DNA of 64,000 nt from contig CABYRT010000002.1 of NCBI GenBank assembly GCA_902521355.1, positions 1 to 64,000 on the forward strand, written 5' to 3'. The position numbers and the translations under genes are program-made. Under the pieces are notes generated by a model, which did no database searches, was not told the origin of the DNA, and saw only the letters and a program-made list of their open reading frames with translations. The first letter of the stretch is position 1, and every line of letters begins with the position of its first letter. Shown here piece after piece: positions 55,794 through 64,000 of this stretch. Source of the stretch: an uncultured Pelagibacteraceae bacterium. Its GTDB lineage: Bacteria; Pseudomonadota; Alphaproteobacteria; Pelagibacterales; Pelagibacteraceae.

Positions 55794-56770
55794 CAGGTAA
55801 CTATCCTAATTTAAGATTAAGAAGATCAAGAAAATTCAATTGGTCTAGAAGATTGGTTCAAGATAATGATCTATCTTATAATGATTTTATTTTACCTATC
55901 TTTCTTACTGAAGGTAAAGCTAAAAAGGTTCCAATTAATTCAATGCCAAATGTTTTTAGGTACTCTATTGATAAATTAAAAAGTGTAGTTGATAAAGCAC
56001 TAAAACTGGGAATACCAATGGTGGCTTTATTCCCTTATACAAATCCAAGGAAAAGAGATGAATACGGAAATGAAGCATTAAATGAAAATAATTTAGTTTG
56101 CCAAGCAATAAAATTTATCAAAAAAAATTATAAGAACGAAATTGGAATAATGTGTGATGTTGCATTAGACCCATACACATCACATGGTCATGATGGAATA
56201 ATTAGAAAAAATGAAATTTTAAATGATGAAACATTAGAAATCTTAATTAAACAATCAATATTGCAAGCAGAAATGGGTTGTGACGTGATTGCACCCTCAG
56301 ATATGATGGATGGTAGAGTTTTAAAAATTCGTAAAGCTTTAGATAAAAATAATTTTAGAGATGTTCAAATTTTATCTTATGCAGTGAAATATGCATCAAG
56401 TTTTTATGGGCCATTTAGAAATGCAGTAGGATCAAAAAATCTACTAAAGGGAGATAAAAAAACCTATCAAATGGATTTTAAAAATAATTATGAATCATTA
56501 AGGGAAGTTGCATTAGATATAAAAGAAGGTGCAGATATGATTATAGTAAAACCAGGAATGCCATATCTTGATATAATTAGAGAAGTAAAGAATAATTTTA
56601 AAATTCCAGTTATTGCATATCAAGTATCAGGGGAATATAGTCTGATACAAAATGCAATTTCAAAGAATATATTAGATAAAAAATCGATATACGAAAGCCT
56701 AGTTTCTTTTAAAAGAGCTGGGGCAAATGCAATTATAACGTATTTTGCTGATCAAATAAAACTAGATTAA
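55784..56770 (+). CDS. hemB: Delta-aminolevulinic acid dehydratase (magnesium-type)
   Basis: HemB condenses two aminolevulinates to porphobilinogen in haem synthesis. It has MCDVALDPYTSHGHDGIIR, CDVIAPSDMMDGR, the Schiff-base lysines in SYAVKYASSFYGPFR and IIVKPGMPYLD. The catalytic zinc cysteines of E. coli HemB are Asp-type here, so it is the zinc-independent form. The track start is a TTG (55778); the ATG two codons later is preferred. A Fur-type site overlaps the start. Confidence 0.94.
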   Translation: MIITGNYPNLRLRRSRKFNWSRRLVQDNDLSYNDFILPIFLTEGKAKKVPINSMPNVFRYSIDKLKSVVDKALKLGIPMVALFPYTNPRKRDEYGNEALNENNLVCQAIKFIKKNYKNEIGIMCDVALDPYTSHGHDGIIRKNEILNDETLEILIKQSILQAEMGCDVIAPSDMMDGRVLKIRKALDKNNFRDVQILSYAVKYASSFYGPFRNAVGSKNLLKGDKKTYQMDFKNNYESLREVALDIKEGADMIIVKPGMPYLDIIREVKNNFKIPVIAYQVSGEYSLIQNAISKNILDKKSIYESLVSFKRAGANAIITYFADQIKLD

Positions 56771-57442
56771 TTTTAAAGAATTTTGAAAATTAAATCTTGT
56801 TTTGGGAAAATTAAGATTATTTGGTTTAACTATTGTTTTGTCTAAAAAGTCTCCTACAATTTTTAAAGCATCATAACTATCTTCAAAACTAATATCAGCT
56901 TCATCTTTATTTACTAAAAAATTTGGTATAATTTTGTCAGAATTTTTTAATTTATAATTGATTTTATTTCCTTCAGAGACTTCTTCTACATAATCATTAA
57001 AATCTATGTCATATCCAATTAATTTATAAAAGTTTAACTCCCAAATTACAAACTTTGATAACCACTCTTTATCTTTTAGTATTTCAAAATATTTATCAAT
57101 TAATAAATAAATCTCTCTATTTTTTTCGTTCTCTACTGTTAAAATTTTAATCAAATTCATCGAATAAATAATACAAAGTAGTTTTTGTTTATCTTCTAAA
57201 AAGTATGGAGTTTTAAATTCATCTATTTCAATTTTTAAAGAACCAATTTTTGTTTGCGATTTTGAATTAAAATTTATATGTAATTTATTACCTTCGAATA
57301 AATAATTTTTTATTTTTTTTGAAGTTCCACCAAAAATAATTCCTGAAATTTTTCCATGATTTTCAGTATAAAATTCAGAGATTATAGAATTTTCGTTATA
57401 TTTATTTTTTGAAAGTAAATAACCTTTGTCTTGCCAATTCAT
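56762..57442 (-). CDS. recO: DNA repair protein RecO
   Basis: RecO loads RecA on SSB-coated DNA with RecR. The 226-residue protein has the N-terminal OB start WQDKGYLLSKNKYNENSIISEFYTENHGKISGIIFGG, and a helical middle with WELNFYKLIGYDID. Alphaproteobacterial RecO is recognisable by this order. It overlaps the convergent hemB end by nine bases and touches rnc. Confidence 0.9.
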   Translation of the reverse strand: MNWQDKGYLLSKNKYNENSIISEFYTENHGKISGIIFGGTSKKIKNYLFEGNKLHINFNSKSQTKIGSLKIEIDEFKTPYFLEDKQKLLCIIYSMNLIKILTVENEKNREIYLLIDKYFEILKDKEWLSKFVIWELNFYKLIGYDIDFNDYVEEVSEGNKINYKLKNSDKIIPNFLVNKDEADISFEDSYDALKIVGDFLDKTIVKPNNLNFPKTRFNFQNSLKLI

Positions 57443-58104
57443 TATATTTTAATAGTTTCTAAAAGTTTCATAGCAGCGGCTTGTTCTGCATTTTTTTTTG
57501 AACTACCATCTGCAATAACAGTTTTGCTATCCTTAATTTTTACACTGATTTTAAAATTTGGTTTATGTCTTGGCCCTGTATTAGAAATAAGTTTATATAT
57601 CGGCAAAGTTTTAAATTTCTTCAATGAGTATTCTTGTAATCTTGTTTTGGAGTCGATCACAGTAACATCTGATAAGTTTAAATAATTTTTCCAATAATTT
57701 AATATAAATTTAGAAGAAGCTTCAAAACCTTTATCTATATAAATTGCACCAATTAATGATTCGCAACAATCAGATATAATTTTTTTTTCTATATTTATTT
57801 TTTTTTTCTTTTCAGTGTTTCCGGTTAATATATAATTATCCAACTCTAGTTCCTTGCCAACTTCAAAACATTTATTTTTGTTAACTAAATTTGCGAGCTT
57901 TTTATCAATTATACCAACTTTTTCATTTGGGTATAGCTCTAGTAGTTTCTTTGATATTACAAATCCCAAAACTCTATCACCTAAAAATTCTAATTTTTCA
58001 TAATTATTTTTTGTATCGAAACTTTTGTGTGTTAAGGCTTGTGTCAATATTTGAACATCTTTGAAACTAATGCCTATTTTCTTTTGTAGTTTGTTTAACT
58101 TCAT
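57442..58104 (-). CDS. rnc: Ribonuclease III
   Basis: RNase III cuts double-stranded RNA in rRNA maturation and mRNA decay. The 220-residue protein has the signature NYEKLEFLGDRVLGFVISKKL, DCCESLIGAIYIDKGFE and a C-terminal dsRNA-binding domain (LQEYSLKKFKTLPIYKL..KNAEQAAAMKLLE). It is between lepB and recO. The era gene that often sits here is absent. Confidence 0.96.
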   Translation of the reverse strand: MKLNKLQKKIGISFKDVQILTQALTHKSFDTKNNYEKLEFLGDRVLGFVISKKLLELYPNEKVGIIDKKLANLVNKNKCFEVGKELELDNYILTGNTEKKKKINIEKKIISDCCESLIGAIYIDKGFEASSKFILNYWKNYLNLSDVTVIDSKTRLQEYSLKKFKTLPIYKLISNTGPRHKPNFKISVKIKDSKTVIADGSSKKNAEQAAAMKLLETIKI

Positions 58105-58108
58105 TTAT

Positions 58109-58837
58109 TTAAATTATTTTATTAAAAAATCTTTCAAATCGAACTATCTCACTCCATTTGAAAATGTTAAAGATGCTTCCTTTCCTTGGATTAGATGAAA
58201 AAAATAAAATTTGTGCTTTTCCAACTAAATTATTTTGATTAACATAACCAACTTCAGATAGAAATCTGCTGTCTTTAGAACAATCCCTATTGTCACCTAA
58301 GAAAAAAAAGTGATTTTCAGGAACAATGTATTTATCTGAATTAGAAAAAGTTATATCGGTTCTATATGCAGCTAAATAACTTTTTCCATTTGGAAGTTTT
58401 TCTTCAAATATATTGACATCAATTTGGGATGATCCACAATATAATTTATCATTTTTGCTTTTAATTGTTTTTAATACTTGATTAGAATTTATATATAAAT
58501 CACCATCAATAAATTGTATTGTATCACCTGGTAAACCAATCAATCTTTTAATATAATCTGTACGATTATCAGCAGGTGTTTTAAAAACTATAACATCTCC
58601 TCTTTTAGGGTTTTTATTTAATATACGTCCTTTAAAAATAGGAGGACTAAAGGGAAATGAATGTTTGCTATATCCATAAGAAAATTTAGTAACAAATAAT
58701 CTGTCACCCACAAGCAAATTAATTTCCATTGATGATGATGGTATATAAAATGGCTGTATTAATATTGATCTTATAAATACTGCAATTATTAATGCATAAA
58801 ATAATGTTTTAGTATTATCAATTATGAAATTTTTCAT
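58109..58837 (-). CDS. lepB: Signal peptidase I
   Basis: LepB removes signal peptides at the outer face of the inner membrane. The 242-residue protein has one N-terminal span (about 10-28), the catalytic Ser in IPSSSMEINLLVGDRLFVTKFSYG, the general-base Lys in YIKRLIGLPGDTIQ, and FFLGDNRDCSKDSRFLSEVGYV. It overlaps acpS by four bases. Confidence 0.95.
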   Translation of the reverse strand: MKNFIIDNTKTLFYALIIAVFIRSILIQPFYIPSSSMEINLLVGDRLFVTKFSYGYSKHSFPFSPPIFKGRILNKNPKRGDVIVFKTPADNRTDYIKRLIGLPGDTIQFIDGDLYINSNQVLKTIKSKNDKLYCGSSQIDVNIFEEKLPNGKSYLAAYRTDITFSNSDKYIVPENHFFFLGDNRDCSKDSRFLSEVGYVNQNNLVGKAQILFFSSNPRKGSIFNIFKWSEIVRFERFFNKII

Positions 58838-59220
58838 TTTTTTTTGTTCAAAATAACAAATGCAATTGAGTGGTTTTTTTCATCTGAAAGTGAAAGATGT
58901 ATATCGTAATTCTTTAATTTAAATTTTTTTTTTAATATATCTTTTATTTTCTGTGAAATTTTAATTTTAGGTGATCCTTTCTTATTATTGTATATTTCAA
59001 TATCATTAAAATTAATATTATCTCTAAAGCCTATGCCTATTGATTTAACGAAAGCTTCTTTAGCAGCAAATCTTTTTGCGTAATAATTTGTTTTGTTTCT
59101 GTATTTTTTTGATTGGTTAATTTCATTCAATGTAAAGAGTCTTTTTTTAAAACCTTTAATTTTTAGGGATTTTTCTATTCTTTTATTATCAATAATATCA
59201 ACACCGTTACCAATTATCAT
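58834..59220 (-). CDS. acpS: Holo-[acyl-carrier-protein] synthase
   Basis: AcpS transfers phosphopantetheine from CoA to ACP. The 128-residue protein has IGNGVDIIDNKRIEKSL (magnesium-binding Asp) and YYAKRFAAKEAFVKSIGIG. It lies between pdxJ and lepB with one- and four-base overlaps. Confidence 0.94.
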   Translation of the reverse strand: MIIGNGVDIIDNKRIEKSLKIKGFKKRLFTLNEINQSKKYRNKTNYYAKRFAAKEAFVKSIGIGFRDNINFNDIEIYNNKKGSPKIKISQKIKDILKKKFKLKNYDIHLSLSDEKNHSIAFVILNKKK

Positions 59221-59939
59221 TAGTTTAATATTTTTCTAAAATTAGTAATTACTTTTTTCATACCAAACATGATGGCCTCTCCAATTATAAAATGTCCAAT
59301 ATTAAATTCCTCTATAGATTTAATCTTTCTTAAAATTTTAGTTGATTTATAATCTAGACCATGACCTGCATGAACTTCCATTCCTAGTTTTTTTGCTAAC
59401 GTGGCACAATTTTTTATTTTTTTGAACTCGACTAAATAATTTTTGTTATTTTTAACTTTTAAAGCAAATTTTCCTGTATGAAGTTCCACACATTTAGCAT
59501 TTAATTCTTTTGATGCAAAGACATCTTCAATATTTGGATTGATGAAAAGACTTGTTCTAATTTTTTTTAAATTTAATTTACTAATTACTTTTTTAATTAT
59601 TTTTTTATTTTTTGTGATATTTAAACCTCCTTCGGTGGTTATTTCATTCCTTTTTTCAGGAACTATACAAACAAAATTAGGTTTATATTTTAATGCAATT
59701 TTAAGCATTTCATTGTTAGCAGCCATTTCTAAATTTATTGGTACTCTTTTAATTTTTGAAAATATAGCTACGTCTTCGTCTCGAATATGTCTACGATCTT
59801 CTCTTAAATGAATAGTAATAGAATTTGCACCGAAATTCATAACTTGCCTTGCATATGAAATAGGATCAGGATGTCCCTCTCCTCTGGCATTTCTTAATGT
59901 TGCAATATGGTCTACGTTAACACCTAGTCTAGATTTCAT
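59220..59939 (-). CDS. pdxJ: Pyridoxine 5'-phosphate synthase
   Basis: PdxJ makes pyridoxine phosphate, the de novo vitamin B6 route. The 239-residue barrel protein has RLGVNVDHIATLRNARGE, SITIHLREDRRHIRDEDV, NLEMAANNEM, ELHTGKFA and EVHAGHGLDY. It overlaps pyrE by four bases. Confidence 0.96.
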   Translation of the reverse strand: MKSRLGVNVDHIATLRNARGEGHPDPISYARQVMNFGANSITIHLREDRRHIRDEDVAIFSKIKRVPINLEMAANNEMLKIALKYKPNFVCIVPEKRNEITTEGGLNITKNKKIIKKVISKLNLKKIRTSLFINPNIEDVFASKELNAKCVELHTGKFALKVKNNKNYLVEFKKIKNCATLAKKLGMEVHAGHGLDYKSTKILRKIKSIEEFNIGHFIIGEAIMFGMKKVITNFRKILN

Positions 59940-60526
59940 TTTAAATATCTACTTCCAGGTTTTGTAATTGGAATTTTTTTCAACCCAATTGGTAAATCAT
60001 TTTTTTTATAAGTTGGTATTTCTAATTTAATTTGGGAAACAATATTTTTATCTTTAATTTTTAAACTTATTTTACTAGATCTATCAATCAAACACGCATA
60101 TCCAACTACTTTTGATTTAAATTTTTTTACAAGTCTAGCACATTCTAAACTTGACTTACCTGTAGTAATTACATCTTCTACAATCAAAACTTTAGAATTT
60201 TTTTTTATTGAAAAACCTCTTCTTAAAGTAAATTTACCATTTACTCTTTCACAAAAAATTGTCTCCTTGTTTAATAAATTTCCAACTATATAACCTATTA
60301 CAATCCCACCCATAGCTGGTGACAATATTATATCGATTTTTTTGAATTTTTTTTTTATTTTAGTGCTTAAGGATTTACAAAATTCTTCTGATTTTTTTGG
60401 ATAACTTAACAATTTAGCACACTGAACATACTGAGGTGAATGTAAACCTGAAGATAAAACAAAATGTCCCTCTAAAAGTGCCTTAGTTTTTTTTAAAACC
60501 GCTAAAGAATCTTTTAAAGAAAGCAT
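59936..60526 (-). CDS. pyrE: Orotate phosphoribosyltransferase
   Basis: PyrE forms OMP from orotate and PRPP in pyrimidine synthesis. The 196-residue protein has FVLSSGLHSPQYVQCAKLL, a PRPP-binding VLIVEDVITTGKSSLECARL and AMGGIVIGYIVG. Its start lies 44 bases inside the RSH gene's 3' end, an unusually long overlap even here; no later ATG fits as well. Confidence 0.93.
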   Translation of the reverse strand: MLSLKDSLAVLKKTKALLEGHFVLSSGLHSPQYVQCAKLLSYPKKSEEFCKSLSTKIKKKFKKIDIILSPAMGGIVIGYIVGNLLNKETIFCERVNGKFTLRRGFSIKKNSKVLIVEDVITTGKSSLECARLVKKFKSKVVGYACLIDRSSKISLKIKDKNIVSQIKLEIPTYKKNDLPIGLKKIPITKPGSRYLK

Positions 60527-62225
60527 ATTTTTTGTTTTTATGTCTAATTATTTTGAAGTTATATTCTTTCTGTTTTAGCTCACTAATAAGTTTTGTAAAG
60601 TTTTTCAAATCTTGAATAATTAGGTTGAACCTAAAATTTATAGTTCTTTTGGTCTTTTCCACCATTTCAACACTTGAAATATTTACATTATTGGTTCCAA
60701 TCATTGTTGTAACATCACCTAATATTCCAGGTCTGTCAGGTAAAGACATCCAAAGGGTAGTGTTATATTTTTTTTCCGTAGGCTTGCTGTCCTCTTTATA
60801 TTGCCAGTATCTTCTTATAGCGGCTCTAGCTTTACCGGTTTTAGCACTTGTTATCCAATGCAAAGAAGGTGAATCTTTTTTTGATGTTAATATTTTAACT
60901 ACATCTCCATTTCGCAATATTGATTGTAGAGGACTTTCCTTTCCATTTATTTCACATCCAATTGCAGTATCACCTACTTTAGTGTGAACAGCATAAGCAA
61001 AATCAATTGGACTTGCTTCTTTGGGTAATTTTATAACTGAGCCTTTTGGAGTAAAACAAAAAACATTTTCTTGAAACATTTGCAGTTTTGTATATTCAAA
61101 ATAATGTTCAGGATTTTCATTTTTATCAATAATTTCTACTAGATCTGCTAACCAATCATATTCCTTCCAAGTTAAAGAGTTAAACTTTTCTGACGATTTA
61201 TATTTCCAATGAGAAGCTATACCTCTTTGCGCAAATTCATGCATTTGTTGTGTTCTTAGTTGTATTTCAATAGGTCTTTTATTTGGACCAATCACTGCAG
61301 TATGAAGAGATTTATAATTATTTATTTTTGGAGATGAAATGTAATCTTTAAATCTACCAGGTATGCAATTCCATTTATTATGAATTACGCCTAAGGTTTT
61401 GTAACAATTTTCAACATTATCTAAAATTATTCTAAAACCAATTATGTCTGTAATTTGCTCTAGTGAGGTTCTTTTTTTTTGTATTTTTCTCCAAATAGAA
61501 AAAGGTGTTTTTTCTCTAGAATAAATTTTAAAATCAATATTATTTTCATTTAATAGATTTTCAAATTCACTAAGAACTGAATTATAATTAATCAAATTAT
61601 TATCTTTTATTGTGTCTAATCTATCTTTGATCATTTTTCTTGCTTCAGGATTTAAAATATCGAAAGAAAGATCTTCAAGTTCATCTCTTATTCTATTCAT
61701 TCCCATTCTATCAGCTAAAGGAGCATAAATTTCCATAGTTTCTTTAGCAATTCTTTTTCTTTTTTCCTCTTTATCAATAGCCTTCAAAGTTCGCATATTA
61801 TGCAAACGATCTGCAAGTTTCACAAGAAGGACTCTAATATCTTTAGAAGTTGCCAGGATGAGTTTTCTAAAATTTTCAGCTTTTGAATTAGAAATAGCTT
61901 GGTTTTCAAAAACTGAAATTTTTGTAACTCCATCAACCAAATCAGCAACTTCTTTTCCAAATTGCTCTTCTATAGTTTTATAAGTTGCATAAGTATCTTC
62001 TATGGTATCGTGAAGTAAACCAGTTGCTATCGTTGCACTATCCAACTTAAGTTCGGTTAAAATATTTGCAACAGCAACAGGATGAATGACGTAGGGATCT
62101 CCTGATTGTCTTTTTTGATCTTTGTGAACTTTCACTGCAAAATTATATGCTTTGCTTAAAGTTTCTGGGTTAAGAAACTTATTGTATGATTTGACCTTAT
62201 TTATTAATTCGTCAGAATTTAGCAT
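60483..62225 (-). CDS. rsh: Bifunctional (p)ppGpp synthetase/hydrolase (RSH), shortened regulatory region
   Basis: RSH proteins make and degrade the alarmone (p)ppGpp. The 580-residue protein has an intact HD hydrolase (VIHPVAVANILTEL, GLLHDTIEDT), synthetase (DIIGFRIILDNVENCY, NNYKSLHTAVIG, IEIQLRTQQMHEFAQRGIASHWKYK), TGS domain and C-terminal ACT domain (LPDRPGILGDVTTMIG). The Cys-bearing domain between the helical region and ACT is missing, about 120 residues short of typical SpoT/Rel. It is the only RSH seen. Confidence 0.95.
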   Translation of the reverse strand: MLNSDELINKVKSYNKFLNPETLSKAYNFAVKVHKDQKRQSGDPYVIHPVAVANILTELKLDSATIATGLLHDTIEDTYATYKTIEEQFGKEVADLVDGVTKISVFENQAISNSKAENFRKLILATSKDIRVLLVKLADRLHNMRTLKAIDKEEKRKRIAKETMEIYAPLADRMGMNRIRDELEDLSFDILNPEARKMIKDRLDTIKDNNLINYNSVLSEFENLLNENNIDFKIYSREKTPFSIWRKIQKKRTSLEQITDIIGFRIILDNVENCYKTLGVIHNKWNCIPGRFKDYISSPKINNYKSLHTAVIGPNKRPIEIQLRTQQMHEFAQRGIASHWKYKSSEKFNSLTWKEYDWLADLVEIIDKNENPEHYFEYTKLQMFQENVFCFTPKGSVIKLPKEASPIDFAYAVHTKVGDTAIGCEINGKESPLQSILRNGDVVKILTSKKDSPSLHWITSAKTGKARAAIRRYWQYKEDSKPTEKKYNTTLWMSLPDRPGILGDVTTMIGTNNVNISSVEMVEKTKRTINFRFNLIIQDLKNFTKLISELKQKEYNFKIIRHKNKKYAFFKRFFSGFKKN

Positions 62226-62245
62226 TAATTTATTATATCACTTAT

Positions 62246-62773
62246 TTAGATAACTTTAATACTTCTTAAATTGTTTTTTTTTAAAGAAGATAAGAGTTTT
62301 ATTATGCTTTTTTTTAATTTTGGGTGAGACCAATTCTTACATATTTCAAACAGTGGCATAAGTACAAAGTTTCTATTATGCATTCTTGGATGTGGGATCT
62401 CTAAATTGATAAATTTTTTATTTGATTTAGTAATCTTTCCATTAAAATCTAATATATCAATATCACAATTTCTTGGATGATTTTTAGGAGCTATTTTTCT
62501 GCCTAATTTTTTTTCTATAGACTTAATTATTTTAAACAGCTCAAATTGATTTAATTTTGTTTTTATCAGTAATACAGCATTAATAAATTTTGGAAAACTA
62601 GGATCTGGCCATGACTCAGTCTCATAATAACTAGATGTTTTGATAATTTTAATATCATGAGTTTCCAATAAATATTTAGATTTTTCTAAAAAATGTATTC
62701 TATTTCCTAAATTAGAACCTATTGATAGATATACATTTTTAACTAGAGCGTCTGAAGTATCTCGCTTTTTCAC
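62246..62773 (-). CDS. folK: Hydroxymethyl-dihydropterin pyrophosphokinase
   Basis: FolK activates the pterin for folate synthesis. It has [45 protein letters not shown], ENxxGR-type [24 protein letters not shown] and [13 protein letters not shown]. The track start lies deep inside smpB. The GTG at 62773, giving [13 protein letters not shown], is a likelier start with a 35-base overlap; no ATG lies nearer. Confidence 0.9.
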   Translation of the reverse strand: MKKRDTSDALVKNVYLSIGSNLGNRIHFLEKSKYLLETHDIKIIKTSSYYETESWPDPSFPKFINAVLLIKTKLNQFELFKIIKSIEKKLGRKIAPKNHPRNCDIDILDFNGKITKSNKKFINLEIPHPRMHNRNFVLMPLFEICKNWSHPKLKKSIIKLLSSLKKNNLRSIKVI

Positions 62774-63209
62774 GGTTCCAATCTTTAGTTTTTTTTGTTT
62801 GTCGCTTATCGAATTGTTTTTTGCCCTTAGCAACTGCTATTTCAACTTTAGCTTTACCTTTTTTAAAATACATTTTAGTTGGGACTAAAGTTAGACCATC
62901 CTCGTTCATTTTACCAATTAGTTTATTAATTTCCCTTTTGTTAAATAACAATTTTCTTTCTGAGTAAGGATTGTGATTTGAATAACTGGCTTGTTTATAT
63001 ATGGGGATATGTGAATTAATTAAAAAAATTTCTCCTTCTTTTTCTACTGCGTATGACTCTGCAATATTTATTTTTCCATCTCTTACAGATTTTATTTCAG
63101 AACCTTTTAATACAATTCCTGCTTCTAAGATTTCCTTAAAGAAAAAATTAAAAGATGCTTTTCGATTTATTGTAATGATCTTGATGCCAGATGTAGATTT
63201 ATTCATCAA
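62739..63209 (-). CDS. smpB: SsrA-binding protein SmpB
   Basis: SmpB binds tmRNA and brings it to stalled ribosomes. The 156-residue protein has [58 protein letters not shown] and the C-terminal tail [16 protein letters not shown]. It overlaps dapA by 11 bases. The tmRNA gene itself is not in the window. Confidence 0.96.
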   Translation of the reverse strand: MMNKSTSGIKIITINRKASFNFFFKEILEAGIVLKGSEIKSVRDGKINIAESYAVEKEGEIFLINSHIPIYKQASYSNHNPYSERKLLFNKREINKLIGKMNEDGLTLVPTKMYFKKGKAKVEIAVAKGKKQFDKRQTKKTKDWNREKARYFRRSS

Positions 63210-64000
63210 TAAGTTTTGCTGCTTTTAATGCTTTCTCGACTTCCTTTTTTGTATTTTCAGTTATTTTTACCAAAGGTAATCTTACAGTATCATCGCATAG
63301 ACCAAGTAATTTAGCAGCATACTTAACTGGTGAAGGATTGCTTTCTATAAATAAATTTTTATGCAGCGGTTGCAACATATCATCAAGTTGTTGAGCTTTT
63401 TTTAAATCATCCTTATTTGAAGATTTTGATAATTTTTGAAATTCAGAACATAATTTAGGAGCTACGTTTGCCGTAACACTAATTGTTCCAACACCTCCTC
63501 GTTTATTAAATTCAAAAGCATTATCATCGTTTCCAGTAAGTTGAATGAAATCATTACCCATTTTTTCTTTTTGTTGATCAACACGATTTAGATCACCAGT
63601 TGCATCTTTAACTCCAACTATATTTTTTAGTTCATATAATTTAGCCATTGTTTCAACGCTCATATCGATTACTGAACGGCTTGGAATATTATAAATTATA
63701 ATTGGAATTCCACAGTTATCATTGATTGATTTATAATGTTGATATAATCCTTCTTGAGTAGGTTTATTATAATATGGTGTAACAACTAAAGCACCATCCG
63801 CACCAGCTTTTTCAGCGTGTTTAGTTAATGATACAGCTTCTTCTGTAGAATTCGATCCAGTGCCGGCTATTATGGGAAGTTTACCGGTAGCTTCTTTTAT
63901 ACACAATTCAATTGTTCTCTCATGTTCATCATGTGATAATGTTGGTGACTCACCTGTTGTTCCAACTGGAACTAACCCATTTGTTCCATTTTCCAGATGA
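63199..64000 (-). CDS. dapA: 4-hydroxy-tetrahydrodipicolinate synthase (5' end outside window)
   Basis: DapA condenses pyruvate with aspartate semialdehyde for lysine and diaminopimelate. The frame stays open past the track's internal Met to the window edge, where it reads [15 protein letters not shown], the family N-terminal motif. Also visible are [29 protein letters not shown] and the Schiff-base lysine in [12 protein letters not shown]. Roughly 30 N-terminal residues are missing. Confidence 0.95.
   Translation of the reverse strand, partial: HLENGTNGLVPVGTTGESPTLSHDEHERTIELCIKEATGKLPIIAGTGSNSTEEAVSLTKHAEKAGADGALVVTPYYNKPTQEGLYQHYKSINDNCGIPIIIYNIPSRSVIDMSVETMAKLYELKNIVGVKDATGDLNRVDQQKEKMGNDFIQLTGNDDNAFEFNKRGGVGTISVTANVAPKLCSEFQKLSKSSNKDDLKKAQQLDDMLQPLHKNLFIESNPSPVKYAAKLLGLCDDTVRLPLVKITENTKKEVEKALKAAKLIDE

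Overview
The window is a compact, strongly AT-rich alphaproteobacterial chromosome segment. Its gene content and order fit the SAR11 clade (Pelagibacterales): very short or negative intergenic distances, little Shine-Dalgarno signal, lysine/asparagine/isoleucine-rich proteins, a K+-independent-type H+-pyrophosphatase, an RSH-smpB-dapA block, and metY with a possible SAM-V leader. The taxonomic call is inference from gene content, not from a database match. No CRISPR array, rRNA operon, IS element or prophage structural gene was seen.

Layout. 0-8.9 kb: a PuuD-like membrane protein and uvrA, divergent from ssb-gyrA-coaD-ppi-tgt, with an 18-bp perfect dyad between uvrA and ssb. 8.9-13 kb: tRNA-Lys, an M48 lipoprotein protease, a DUF502 protein, recG, sdhE and tRNA-Ser. 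13-23.5 kb: rarD, a cell-wall operon (mltB, rlpA-like, dacA), then tmk-holB-metG-tatD-MBL on the plus strand. Convergent to these are a glutathione peroxidase, nhaA and a zinc-ribbon protein. 23.6-25.5 kb: tRNA-Pro carrying a 1.8-kb insertion bounded by a 26-bp direct repeat of the tRNA 3' end. It holds one unrecognised membrane protein and paired AGAGGATT repeats near each end, but no integrase. It separates tRNA-Pro from a complex I NDUFS4-like gene, sbmA/bacA and glpX. 27.7-33.3 kb: an accessory stretch after tRNA-Glu with a GIY-YIG protein, a two-domain glycosyltransferase, a GT2, a complete tyrosine recombinase with a lox-like inverted repeat in front of it, a 59-aa two-TM protein missed by the ORF track, an about 200-nt GC-richer structured RNA with a strong terminator, an MGMT-family gene and 530 bp of AT-rich non-coding DNA.

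33.3-46 kb: two transporters, hom-lipoprotein-argC, rplM-rpsI, metY with a hydrolase and a methyltransferase-like gene, ctaA, a chorismate mutase, rpmG-merR-ihfA-plsX-rpmF (rpmF is also missed by the track), a bc1 chaperone and bamE. 46-55.7 kb: hppA, then thiL-nusB-ribH-ribBA-ribE-ribD-nrdR-glyA-rpiB and an Asp/Asn-hydroxylase-like gene. 55.8-64 kb: hemB with a perfect 7-1-7 Fur-type palindrome over its start codon, then recO-rnc-lepB-acpS-pdxJ-pyrE-RSH-folK-smpB-dapA, the last cut by the window edge.

The main points worth a second look are the integrase-less tRNA-Pro island, the candidate structured RNA before the MGMT gene, the lox-like repeat at the recombinase, and loss or change of metal sites in housekeeping enzymes. 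Tgt has lost all four zinc ligands, HemB is of the non-zinc type, NrdR has shortened zinc knuckles and the RibA half of RibBA has no zinc cysteines.
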